NCBI RefSeq assembly: GCF_017901135.1
Contig: NZ_CP072801.1
Location: forward strand, 1,240,001-1,304,000
Reading direction: 5' to 3'
Source: Thiothrix litoralis
GTDB lineage: Bacteria; Pseudomonadota; Gammaproteobacteria; Thiotrichales; Thiotrichaceae
Length of the DNA: 64,000 nt
Shown piece by piece: positions 8,084-15,696 of the stretch. Numbering within the stretch: the first letter of the stretch is position 1; each line of letters starts with the position of its first letter. The notes beneath the pieces were generated by a model, which had not been told where the DNA came from, did not search any database, and was given only the letters and a program-made list of their open reading frames with translations. Position numbers and translations under genes: made by a program.

Positions 8084-9055
8084 TTAACCTTTAGTGACAC
8101 GCGCCAGCGCCAAATACTCAGGGTTCGTTACCATCCAGTCATACACTTGCAGACCCCGGTAAATATCCCCAAACGTTTCTTGCGAACGCAACTTGCTTTC
8201 CGTCTTGGTCAACTGCGTGGCAAACGTAATCGCTGACGTATGCCCCGCCACAATGTCAAACACACGCTGACCGCCCAGATCATAGTTACGCACCAGGTTA
8301 GACATATACACTTCCATGCCGTCGATCATGCCGATCTTGCCATTACGCAACGGTGACTTGCTCTCACCCAGTGCCGACGCATCCTGAAAGCGCGGGTGCT
8401 TCAACACCAGATTCTTGAGCCACTGCGGAATCACCACAAACAGATTGCCCTCATCATTTGGCACATCGTTCTCTTCCAGCGTACTCATCAAGTCGATCAG
8501 CACATTGATTGCCGAGTTCTGGCAGTCGCTACCACCACACAGCAGTTCCAGCGGGTTGCAACCACCCGTACCCACACCACCAAGGTTATACGCGCCCGAC
8601 ACAGCGCCCGCCTCGCAGCCCTGATTGCACGGCGACACATGGAACGGCAAATCACACAGCAGCTCCGAGTCAATGCGCTTAGCACCGTTGATGGATGACT
8701 TCTTGATAGCCTTCATCGGCAACGACTTCTCGTTACGCTGCACGGTATCCACATCGTCATCCACAAACATAAAGTAATGGGCGCGATTCACATCCATCAC
8801 CACCGGCTCACTTTCCAGCTTGCCCGTCAGCTCCAGCTTCTGGCCTTTGTGGTACTTCGCCCACTGAATATCCGGCACACGCGGAATAATGACCTTATCG
8901 CCCTTGCCACGAATCTCGCCCTCGAAATCCGTGTTAGTAATGGAAGAAGCCACTGTCTGAGTATAAAACTCATGCAACCACTTACCACTCCATACCTCAG
9001 GGATATAACCGCTGGCTTTCTGGTCTTGAAAGCCCGGCGCACGTTGTACAGCCAT
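8084..9055 (-). CDS. Major capsid protein
   Basis: 323 aa, starting MAVQRAPGFQDQKASGYIPE. The pattern of an N-terminal arm, FEGEIRGKGDKVIIPR, a DVDTVQRNEK helix, LVVIPQWLKN-like beta segment (LFVVIPQWLKNLVLKHP), and a C-terminal VAGHTSAITFATQLTKTE is typical of HK97-fold major capsid proteins. It follows a scaffold-like gene and precedes a small head protein. An insertion between residues 134 and 178 carries six cysteines (134, 143, 147, 166, 173, 178) and glycines, which is unusual and may form a disulfide- or metal-stabilised surface loop. Expected to be the most abundant virion protein. Confidence 0.8.
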   Translation of the reverse strand: MAVQRAPGFQDQKASGYIPEVWSGKWLHEFYTQTVASSITNTDFEGEIRGKGDKVIIPRVPDIQWAKYHKGQKLELTGKLESEPVVMDVNRAHYFMFVDDDVDTVQRNEKSLPMKAIKKSSINGAKRIDSELLCDLPFHVSPCNQGCEAGAVSGAYNLGGVGTGGCNPLELLCGGSDCQNSAINVLIDLMSTLEENDVPNDEGNLFVVIPQWLKNLVLKHPRFQDASALGESKSPLRNGKIGMIDGMEVYMSNLVRNYDLGGQRVFDIVAGHTSAITFATQLTKTESKLRSQETFGDIYRGLQVYDWMVTNPEYLALARVTKG

Positions 9056-9077
9056 CTAAACACCTCTCAAAAAAACA

Positions 9078-10088
9078 CTAGGCAATGCCCATGTGCTTCT
9101 CAGACAAGTTAATGAGCTTCTCAATTTTGCCCCACTTGCCCCACATGGACTCATCCCGATACTTGCCGCGCCGGAAATCAGCGCGGTACTGCTCAATTTG
9201 TTGCGGGTTAAGGTATTGTGGGGTAGCCGGTTGGGTAGTCCCTGCCCGACTCCGACCCGGTGAAACTTGACTCTGTAACGCCTGCTTACGCTGTTGGGTG
9301 GTCTGCACGTCCGCCTTGAAACGCTGCATCATCCCAATCAACCTACCCGCCTGCATCTGAGTCTTCGCCTGCACCATCAGGTCATAGAACGTCGCGCCAC
9401 TGGTGCTATCCACCTGCTGACCCCACGACTGAAATTCAGGGTTACTGATAACCTCGGCATAATCCGGCACAGCCTCCAGCACATCCGTCTCGAACATTTC
9501 CGCACGCATCGCGTGAAGCTGTTCCATCGGCACAACCTGCTGGGTCTGGCTGTTGGCAACGGGTGTGGGCGCGGGTGCGGTTTCTGGTTTGGTTGACTGG
9601 TAATACTGATCCAGTGCCGTCAACGTATCTTCATCAAACGTCTCCAACACCTTGCTACGCGCCGCATGACGTGCCTGCTCTTTCTCGGCTTGCGCCTTCA
9701 GTGCCGTCTCACGTTGCGCAATCACCTGTTCAACCGTCTGCGACAAACCACTCTGGAACTGCGCCAACTGCTGACGCAATTGCGCCACCTCCTGACCCTG
9801 TGACCGCAACCGCCCCTCAGCAATCTTCGCCCTATGCTCCCAGTTATCACCACCCGCGCCCGTCGCCTCTGGCTTATCCACCAGCGGCACCGGCACACCA
9901 CCCTCACCTAAATCAGCCTGATCCTCTTCATGAGCCATGTCTGAGCCATCGCCCTCAAAGGCTTGGGATTCATCCAGGGAATCAACCAGCGGGGCTTCAT
10001 CAACCACATCCGCCTCAAGGTCAACCTCATCCAAATACTTATCAGTCTCCGCGTTCATTCTGAGAACACGTTCAGGAATTCCTGCCAT
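9078..10088 (-). CDS. Scaffolding protein
   Basis: 336 aa from ATG 10088 (MAGIPERVLRMNAE), chosen because AGAGG lies at the right distance upstream. An open frame extends to 10166 without a better site. The protein is highly acidic at the N terminus, then has a Gln-rich coiled-coil stretch (EVAQLRQQLAQFQS), then helical segments, and ends in the basic C terminus expected of scaffolds that contact the coat (KWGKIEKLINLSEKHMG). It lies immediately upstream of the capsid gene in the operon. Role: capsid assembly core, released or degraded later. Confidence 0.7.
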   Translation of the reverse strand: MAGIPERVLRMNAETDKYLDEVDLEADVVDEAPLVDSLDESQAFEGDGSDMAHEEDQADLGEGGVPVPLVDKPEATGAGGDNWEHRAKIAEGRLRSQGQEVAQLRQQLAQFQSGLSQTVEQVIAQRETALKAQAEKEQARHAARSKVLETFDEDTLTALDQYYQSTKPETAPAPTPVANSQTQQVVPMEQLHAMRAEMFETDVLEAVPDYAEVISNPEFQSWGQQVDSTSGATFYDLMVQAKTQMQAGRLIGMMQRFKADVQTTQQRKQALQSQVSPGRSRAGTTQPATPQYLNPQQIEQYRADFRRGKYRDESMWGKWGKIEKLINLSEKHMGIA

Positions 10089-10253
10089 ACAATACCTCTG
10101 TGTAAGCCCCAATCGGGGAGTTATCACGTCACGACGCAAGCCGTATCTGTATCGGCATGAAGCCAATCAGATGGGAATTACGCCTACAACTAACATGCAC
10201 ATCATCAAGAAGCCATGCGCCTGCGCTGACGCTGGGGTTCCTATTTTCAGGCA

Positions 10254-10282
10254 TAAAAAAAGCCCACTCCGCAAAGTAGGCT
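10254..10282 (-). terminator. Terminator after the 75-aa gene
   Basis: AGCCCACT (10261-10268) pairs with AGTAGGCT (10275-10282), one G-U pair, followed on the minus strand by seven U (10260-10254). It separates the fibre/lysis block from the scaffold-capsid transcript, so the latter probably has its own promoter in 10089-10253. Confidence 0.75.
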
Positions 10283-10312
10283 TTCGCTATGCAACACCAC
10301 CACCCTCAATCC

Positions 10313-10540
10313 TCAACTGCCCCGCACCACCCTTTCAGCCTCATCCAACAACGCCAACAACTTACGGTGACGGCGGCACTCCCCCTGCTGCCTGCGCAAC
10401 TCCACCTCATGCTCATTCACCATCAGCACCGACTGGCTGATAGCATCCATTTCACTCATGAGCTGGCTAAACACAGCAAAATCGTCATGCTGTGATAGCC
10501 GGTGGAGCGCGTTAGCTTGCTGCTGGTTCAATGGAAACAT
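10313..10540 (-). CDS. Small helical phage protein, unknown
   Basis: 75 aa starting MFPLNQQQANALHRLSQHDD. Almost entirely helix-prone and charged, with VELRRQQGECRRHRKLLALLDEAERV at the C-terminal part suggesting a coiled coil. It overlaps the stop of the fibre-like gene by one base. No signal or membrane segment. Possible fibre-assembly helper or chaperone by position; not demonstrated. Confidence 0.5.
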   Translation of the reverse strand: MFPLNQQQANALHRLSQHDDFAVFSQLMSEMDAISQSVLMVNEHEVELRRQQGECRRHRKLLALLDEAERVVRGS

Positions 10541-11472
10541 TATGCCTGGGTGAATACCGCAGTAAATCCGTACATGGTTTGGCCCGTGGCATCTACGCTG
10601 ATCAGCAATTCTTGCCCCGCTACCACTGTGCCTGTGACCGTGTGGGCGTTAAGGCTCACACTGCCCCCGGTTATCGCGACAGTACCGTTAAAGGGTGCGA
10701 TGACAACATGCCCCTGTTCAGTCCCGTAGGCAGATCCATATACCAGTCTGTACCCTGCCCCGAACTCACCCGTACCGGCAACAATCCCGTCATCGCTGAT
10801 GCCCGTCACAAACTGCAAACCCTCGTAAGTGGTCACAGTGGGCGTTGGCGTTGGCGTTGGCGTGGGTGTTGGCGTGGGTGTTGGACTCCCTGAGCATGAC
10901 TTCCATGTCGTACAGCCAAACAGGGCATCCAACGCACTGACTAACTGCGTCAAATCAAGCGCTAGTGGGCTGCCCACCGTACCATCACCGGTTAAGGGGG
11001 CCTCAGTGATAATACTCACCTTACCCCCCAGATCATCGGCAATTTCCTGCATGTCCAGGTGCAGTGGTGCAGCGACAGTCCCACTGCCTCCGAGTGGGGA
11101 ATTCACCACCACCACCACTTTGCCCGCTAGTCTTTCAACGAGCATCTGCACCTCAGCCCCGTCCAGCAGATCAACCCACGCCGGGTTCCCAGTGGTCGGG
11201 TCATTAACGCCACCACCTTCCAGTACAAGCTGGTAGATGTGACCATTTGAGCCAATCATGCGAGCGCCAACCGGAATGGGGATACCAGCACTGGCAAAGT
11301 AATCCTGCGCCGTTGACCAGAAACCGACGGGTGCGCCTATTGCCAGGCAGTTTGCAATATGCAAATCAACCGAACGAATAACAAACTCATCATTGGCGAA
11401 CTTTTCAATCGGGTCGTAAGAGCGTGCACCAGTGATGAAATCATCCATCGGCTTAATTTTATCGAGATCCAT
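10540..11472 (-). CDS. Tail fibre-like protein with (Pro-Thr)n linker
   Basis: 310 aa. Residues about 1-100 hold a domain with IGSNGHIYQLVLEGG and DPTTGNPAWVDL that is also found in the two neighbouring genes at 11484 and 12804. Next come two copies of a GDGTVGSPLALDL-like motif, then a Pro-Thr repeat linker (about residues 196-215), then a 95-residue C-terminal beta-rich domain, perhaps a receptor-binding head. The linker is encoded by a GTTGGC/GTGGGT repeat at about 10,846-10,885. A receptor-binding role is inferred. Confidence 0.6.
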   Translation of the reverse strand: MDLDKIKPMDDFITGARSYDPIEKFANDEFVIRSVDLHIANCLAIGAPVGFWSTAQDYFASAGIPIPVGARMIGSNGHIYQLVLEGGGVNDPTTGNPAWVDLLDGAEVQMLVERLAGKVVVVVNSPLGGSGTVAAPLHLDMQEIADDLGGKVSIITEAPLTGDGTVGSPLALDLTQLVSALDALFGCTTWKSCSGSPTPTPTPTPTPTPTPTVTTYEGLQFVTGISDDGIVAGTGEFGAGYRLVYGSAYGTEQGHVVIAPFNGTVAITGGSVSLNAHTVTGTVVAGQELLISVDATGQTMYGFTAVFTQA

Positions 11473-11483
11473 GCTTCACCACT

Positions 11484-12302
11484 TTAGTCGTAGTTATCCC
11501 CGAAACGTACCATAGCAAACGTAATGTTCACTTTATCGAGTACCGCCGTACAGGATGCCCCGCCCAGCGCCATCCGTATGGAGATACCCTTAAGTAGCGT
11601 TCCCCACAGCTCTTGCTTAGACGGGATATGCAGCGTCATGTTGAGGGATATGTATGTGCCCGTTACCGACAAGCCGTTTACCCCCGACTGAATCAGTGGC
11701 CCCGTATTACCGACTGCCCATGCATCTGTATGATCACCGTCAATGGCGAGGTATGCCGTAGGATTACAGTCTTGGTCGTTGGTGATGTGAAGCAGGACAC
11801 TCGCTGTCATGGTAATCTCATCACACCAATCGGCAATCTGCACCGTACCGTTTGGCGCATCAAAATCACCGTAAATATCAGATACTTCGGTATATGCCCC
11901 GTAGTTAACCGGATTGAACAGGCCAATGCCCGCAGGGATAGCTACGTTGGTCATCGTCGCCATACCAATGTGTCGAGCATTAGCGTACACATCAGCACTT
12001 TCAACCGTCCAGTTTGCCGCATCAGTGGTAGGGTCATTCGCCCCAGATGCCCCGGTGAGTTTGTACTGACGCCCGTTGCTACCAATAACGCGAGAGCCAA
12101 CCGTAAAAGTCTCGCCAGCCGCCGTCAACGCTGTTTTAACCGCCGACCAACTGCCCAATGGTGCACCCGTTGCCACTGCACTGGATAAGTAGTTAGTTAT
12201 CGGGTGGATAACAAACGGGTCGGAAACCTTCCCCGTTGCAGCGTTAAAAGTACGAGCGCCCGTCAGATAATCTACCGACGGGTTAAGTTTTTGTAATGCC
12301 AT
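11484..12302 (-). CDS. Tail fibre-like protein, paralogue of neighbours
   Basis: 272 aa. The N-terminal part (KLNPSVDYLTGARTFNAATG, then VIGSNGRQYKLTGASG and DPTTDAANW) matches the arrangement in the 310-aa gene downstream and the 166-aa gene upstream. The C-terminal part is beta-prone with no repeat (PNGTVQIADWCDEITMTAS; ALGGASCTAVLDKVNITFAM) and could be a jelly-roll tip or decoration domain. The gene is spaced 11 bases from the 310-aa gene. Probably a fibre or virion surface protein. Confidence 0.55.
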   Translation of the reverse strand: MALQKLNPSVDYLTGARTFNAATGKVSDPFVIHPITNYLSSAVATGAPLGSWSAVKTALTAAGETFTVGSRVIGSNGRQYKLTGASGANDPTTDAANWTVESADVYANARHIGMATMTNVAIPAGIGLFNPVNYGAYTEVSDIYGDFDAPNGTVQIADWCDEITMTASVLLHITNDQDCNPTAYLAIDGDHTDAWAVGNTGPLIQSGVNGLSVTGTYISLNMTLHIPSKQELWGTLLKGISIRMALGGASCTAVLDKVNITFAMVRFGDNYD

Positions 12303-12312
12303 AATATAAGCC

Positions 12313-12786
12313 TCAGATGGTCAATTCAGGCGCTGTTGCAAACTGGTCAACAGCAGCAACAGGGATAGTAGATACGATGGGCGGTCGGTCAAATTTAACC
12401 CCGTTCGGATTATCCAGATACCAGCATATTTTCAGCATGGTTCCAATGACGGAATACACACGGAAATCGTGCAGGTTATCCAGCGGGAAAATCACCGGGT
12501 TAAGCAGTGGCCCATTAACCCCAAGGTTTGAAAAATCAGTAGCGCCCGTCAATGACACAGCATAGTCACCCCGCATTGGGGTCATAACAGCAAACTGCGC
12601 CTTCTGATTAGTGTTGGGGTCAAAGGGAACGCTAACGATCTCCTCTGACTCCCCACCCACAATAATGAACTGGCAGTAATCCAGCGGGGTAAACTGCCGT
12701 GTCATAACGGGTCGATTGATAACCGGCGGTGAAGCCGAGATGTTGCCACGGCTGCCGTAACAGTCGCGTGTTCCTATAAGCTGCAT
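12313..12786 (-). CDS. Phage virion-associated protein, unknown
   Basis: 157 aa starting MQLIGTRDCYGSRGNISASPP. Beta-prone, no transmembrane helix, with FPLDNLHDFRVYSVIGTMLKICWYLDNPNG as the most structured part. Gap of 10 bases to the downstream fibre gene and 17 to the upstream one. Likely a fibre-associated or base-plate accessory protein by context only. Confidence 0.45.
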   Translation of the reverse strand: MQLIGTRDCYGSRGNISASPPVINRPVMTRQFTPLDYCQFIIVGGESEEIVSVPFDPNTNQKAQFAVMTPMRGDYAVSLTGATDFSNLGVNGPLLNPVIFPLDNLHDFRVYSVIGTMLKICWYLDNPNGVKFDRPPIVSTIPVAAVDQFATAPELTI

Positions 12787-12803
12787 ACAGCTACCCTCCT
12801 GTA

Positions 12804-13304
12804 TTAGACGGTCAATTCAATGGATGCACCCATCATTGCAGTAACAATCGCCTGTACACCCAGAATGACGTCGTTTCCATCCGCATTATTCATGAGCGCA
12901 ACCAAACCAGCCGCTGTCAGTGCTTGCGTATTATCGGTTGCATCCGGCGTCGCAGAGCCGTTCAGGATAGCGATTCCAGCAGCCGTTTCCGTTGCAGCGG
13001 ATACCGTCGCACCCGCCGCCCCGCCAAGATTCAGCAGCGTCCAGTTTGCCGCATCGCCCGAAGGTGCGTTTAAGCCTGTTGTACCCGTCAGTTGGTAGAC
13101 CTTGTTATCCGCATCGAATACCTTGATACCCACGGGTAAGTCCGCACTGGATGCGATATACAAGGGCTTGAGGACTGACCACAACCCAGCGATACCCCCC
13201 GCCGCTTCCATGCCGTCAGCAACCAGTACTTTCGGCATGACCTTTGCCATGCTTCCGCCCTGAAGCACCATTACTTTATCGGTCAATGAATCTAAACGTG
13301 CCAT
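12804..13304 (-). CDS. Short tail fibre-like protein sharing the NGxxYxLxG domain
   Basis: 166 aa. Residues about 55-95 contain FDADNKVYQLTGTTG and GDAANWTLLN, the same motif order as in the two other fibre-like genes. The C-terminal half (ATVSAATETAAGIAILNGSA, then TDNTQALTAAGLVALMNN) resembles the short repeat often found in tail-fibre shafts (ATETxxGI...TDxxxALTP). This second motif strongly supports a fibre assignment. A terminator precedes the gene, so it may start a separate transcript or depend on readthrough. Confidence 0.6.
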   Translation of the reverse strand: MARLDSLTDKVMVLQGGSMAKVMPKVLVADGMEAAGGIAGLWSVLKPLYIASSADLPVGIKVFDADNKVYQLTGTTGLNAPSGDAANWTLLNLGGAAGATVSAATETAAGIAILNGSATPDATDNTQALTAAGLVALMNNADGNDVILGVQAIVTAMMGASIELTV

Positions 13305-13317
13305 CGTGTTATTCCAT

Positions 13318-13337
13318 AAAAAAGCCCCAACCGGGGC
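13318..13337 (-). terminator. Terminator between lysis genes and fibre genes
   Basis: GCCCC (13324-13328) pairs with GGGGC (13333-13337) with a 4-base loop, followed on the minus strand by six U (13323-13318). Short stem, moderate strength. Confidence 0.6.
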
Positions 13338-13370
13338 ATAATCAAAAGAAGCCAGCAGGAAAGCCAGCGG

Positions 13371-13619
13371 TCAATTTGTAGGTAGCAACCCAAAAGCTGC
13401 TCTCATTGCATCGAGTGGACCAAAGGCCACCAGCAATAAAATAATCAGGAAAGTAGCGAGCACCCAGAGAATTGACGAAACAACCGTTTGTTGTTTTTCC
13501 GTAACGTTCTCAAGTTGCCCTAAATTCTTTTTCATTTCGTCCATATCCTGCCGGAAGCGGTTTTGACGCTCCTCAACAACCGCCAGCCGCGTAGCGTGCC
13601 CCAGTTCAGTTTCTGGCAT
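13371..13619 (-). CDS. XhlA-type holin-associated membrane protein
   Basis: 82 aa. Residues about 8-45 are a charged coiled coil (VVEERQNRFRQDMDEMKKNL), followed by a single transmembrane helix (about residues 48-68, ILWVLATFLIILLLVAFG) and a short tail. This coiled-coil plus C-terminal membrane anchor is the plan of XhlA-family lysis proteins of phages and defective prophages. The gene lies beside the endolysin in the lysis block. It could act with, or as, the holin. Confidence 0.65.
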   Translation of the reverse strand: MPETELGHATRLAVVEERQNRFRQDMDEMKKNLGQLENVTEKQQTVVSSILWVLATFLIILLLVAFGPLDAMRAAFGLLPTN

Positions 13620-13659
13620 TGGTATTCCCCTGTTTCAAAAAATTGCATTACTACAATGC

Positions 13660-13854
13660 CTAATCAGTTTGCGCTTCGCCTGTTCCAGCCAGCCCAAACA
13701 ATTCACCCAGATCATTATTGATTTTCTCCAGGCGTGATACATGCACAGCATCAAGCTCCTCTCGAAGTTCCAACATGTGCTTGTTAATAATCTCTTGTGC
13801 TTGCCCATAAAATTGCGCCTGCATCTGACTAAACCACTGATCAAGATTTTGCAT
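13660..13854 (-). CDS. Small coiled-coil protein in the lysis cassette
   Basis: 64 aa from ATG 13854 (MQNLDQWFSQMQAQFYG), overlapping the end of the endolysin gene by 14 bases. The frame is open further up to 13911, inside the endolysin gene. Almost wholly helical and charged (INKHMLELREELDAVHVSRL). No signal peptide, lipobox or membrane segment, so not an evident spanin. Unknown role in lysis or fibre assembly. Confidence 0.5.
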   Translation of the reverse strand: MQNLDQWFSQMQAQFYGQAQEIINKHMLELREELDAVHVSRLEKINNDLGELFGLAGTGEAQTD

Positions 13855-14815
13855 TGAATACCCCACTAATAAATGTTGTAGCGCGTGACCGTCCCCAGAC
13901 AGCACCCGCACCCATGACCGTCACAATCGCCGTCTCGATCAGCGGCTGCCACTCAGGCGGAATCGTCAGACCAAACCGCACCGCCAGAAACGAACTGATC
14001 CCCGCAATGACAAAGCGCGTGACAGTACTGGATACCGCTGGCTTCGTATTGTTGAGTCGGTACAACTCGTCGGCCTCTTCCGCCTGCTTCTGGCGCAACC
14101 ACTCAAGGTATTCAGGGTCGACATCGTTTACCACAACACCGCGAGTATCACCGCGTACCAGTGACGTGTTATCGCGTTCATTCATGACCACTGTATCGGT
14201 TTCATCATGCACCACAGCTTCTACCTCTTCGGTTGTTGTAATGTCTGTTTGCGCATCCTGCACCATCAGAGCCGACCGGAAAAACTGGAAGTAAGACGCA
14301 ATCATCATGCCCCGCGTTCCCCACCGCTTATCCCTGCTGGGGTAATCCTTATCTCCGTTGACGATAACCCGTGCATCATAAACACCCTTGCTTGTGCTCA
14401 GGTCGAATTGCTCCAGACGCTTACCCGTGAACAGCCCAAGCAGCATACCCTCGATGAGGATAGTCACAGAATAATCAAGCCGCATCGCCAGATCGGGCTG
14501 ATTCACCAGATCAACGCCAAGCCGCTTACCAAACAACTGGTAATTGCGTAACCATGTAATCCCCACCAACCCACGACCGTAATAAGGCGGGTACTTGTAA
14601 CCCCTGCCCTTGCCCACCTCTTCAACCGGATACATCGCCCGTCCAGTCTCATGGTAGGCAGTCGTCAGGATGTACGCCAGTTGACCAAGATCAGCCAACC
14701 CCCGTGCATCCCACTCAGTCAATATCGCTTCCATGCCATCAACTTGACGCTGTGTCAGCGCCCCGTCAAACAGCGGCATCCTTACCGCATCAAAAAAAGC
14801 CTTGCGGTCAATCAC
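13841..14815 (-). CDS. Endolysin: GH19-like muramidase/chitinase domain plus C-terminal membrane segment
   Basis: 324 aa. The N-terminal domain (about 1-195) carries AYHETG (53-58), with the likely catalytic Glu, and YYGRGLVGITWLRNY (78-92), the substrate-site motif of glycoside hydrolase family 19-type lysozymes. A charged acidic linker (about 200-255) follows. The last 60 residues are hydrophobic with two membrane-prone stretches (FVIAGISSFLAVRFGL; IETAIVTVMGAGAVWG), resembling a small holin. The enzyme would cleave peptidoglycan at the end of infection. A fused membrane domain is unusual and may anchor the enzyme. No signal peptide is present. Confidence 0.75.
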   Translation of the reverse strand: MIDRKAFFDAVRMPLFDGALTQRQVDGMEAILTEWDARGLADLGQLAYILTTAYHETGRAMYPVEEVGKGRGYKYPPYYGRGLVGITWLRNYQLFGKRLGVDLVNQPDLAMRLDYSVTILIEGMLLGLFTGKRLEQFDLSTSKGVYDARVIVNGDKDYPSRDKRWGTRGMMIASYFQFFRSALMVQDAQTDITTTEEVEAVVHDETDTVVMNERDNTSLVRGDTRGVVVNDVDPEYLEWLRQKQAEEADELYRLNNTKPAVSSTVTRFVIAGISSFLAVRFGLTIPPEWQPLIETAIVTVMGAGAVWGRSRATTFISGVFNAKS

Positions 14816-14827
14816 AACACGTTCCCC

Positions 14828-14853
14828 AAAAAAATGCCCTCACGAAGAGGGCA
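14828..14853 (-). terminator. Terminator upstream of the endolysin gene
   Basis: TGCCCTC (14835-14841) pairs with GAGGGCA (14847-14853), 5-base loop, followed on the minus strand by seven U (14834-14828). It ends the transcript of the 97-aa membrane protein, so endolysin expression needs readthrough or a promoter in the 13 bases to the start, which makes late antitermination likely. Confidence 0.75.
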
Positions 14854-14879
14854 ACCGCTAGGAGGAGTAGCAATGGAAA

Positions 14880-15173
14880 TCATTTTTTCTTCACTACTGG
14901 CTTGTTGTGGTAGTCCAAGCAAACCTGTGCCAGATGCTCAACATCAATTACCTGGGCAGGGCATGACACCACTGGCGCTACCACCGGATGCTGCACAGCA
15001 GGATTAATTCCGGCAGCACCGCCCACCAGCTGGGCAGTGTATAGACCCGCGACCGCCGCCAGCCACAATAAGAGCGCCCCAAAGAGCACCCCCATTGCAA
15101 AACTGCGGACTGTGCTACATGAACAGCAAACCGCAGCTTTGAGCGCATGGATAGCCTCAGCATCATCCCGCAT
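14880..15173 (-). CDS. Small membrane protein of the lysis region
   Basis: 97 aa. A Cys-containing N terminus (AVCCSCSTVRSF) is followed by one transmembrane helix (about residues 27-50, MGVLFGALLLWLAAVAGLY), and a C-terminal 45-residue soluble tail with two cysteines ending KPVVKKK. N-in type topology is possible. Beside the endolysin it could be a holin or inner-membrane spanin, but no heptad repeat typical of Rz is visible. Confidence 0.5.
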   Translation of the reverse strand: MRDDAEAIHALKAAVCCSCSTVRSFAMGVLFGALLLWLAAVAGLYTAQLVGGAAGINPAVQHPVVAPVVSCPAQVIDVEHLAQVCLDYHNKPVVKKK

Positions 15174-15178
15174 CAGCC

Positions 15179-15676
15179 TTAGACACCCGCCGCGCCGTGA
15201 TGGGTAAGCATCGCGGTGTTGACCGTGCTAGCCGCGTCACAGCTATCCAACATGCTATCCAGCTTGTCAGCATTCAGACCGAGGGAAATGACCTTGGTGC
15301 GCAATGCACCGCAACGCAGCATAGCCAGCAGCGCCTCGGTGTTTTCATTACCACGCGCCCACGCCTCGGCGGTGATACCCGTAGTCCCCAGCACCACATC
15401 CACATCGTTCAGGCATTCGGTCGCAGAACAGATCGCCAGCTCTAACGCTGCCAGCGCGTCCGCATCATTCGCCGCCTCGTCGATAGTCACTGGGGCATAG
15501 TCGGGGTTGATAGCATACATGCCCATCCCGTCCACGGTGAACATCGCAGTAGCGCCCGTGTTCGCATCCAGTAGTGCTTGAATGTCAACGGTGCTCTCGC
15601 CCGTGTTCATTGCAACGCTGGCGGCGGTACTGTTGCCGTTCATCTGAAGGTAACTGTAAAGTTCTTGTAGTGTCAT
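15179..15676 (-). CDS. Phage protein of unknown function in the fibre block
   Basis: 165 aa starting MTLQELYSYLQMNGNSTAAS, preceded by AGGAGAC. The first 50 residues look like a small winged or helical module (LYSYLQMNG...STVDIQALLDANTG). The remainder is Ala-rich and helical with four cysteines. It follows the 589-aa fibre gene after 20 bases. No family recognised. Confidence 0.45.
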   Translation of the reverse strand: MTLQELYSYLQMNGNSTAASVAMNTGESTVDIQALLDANTGATAMFTVDGMGMYAINPDYAPVTIDEAANDADALAALELAICSATECLNDVDVVLGTTGITAEAWARGNENTEALLAMLRCGALRTKVISLGLNADKLDSMLDSCDAASTVNTAMLTHHGAAGV

Positions 15677-15696
15677 CGTCGTGTCTCCTGTTTAGT

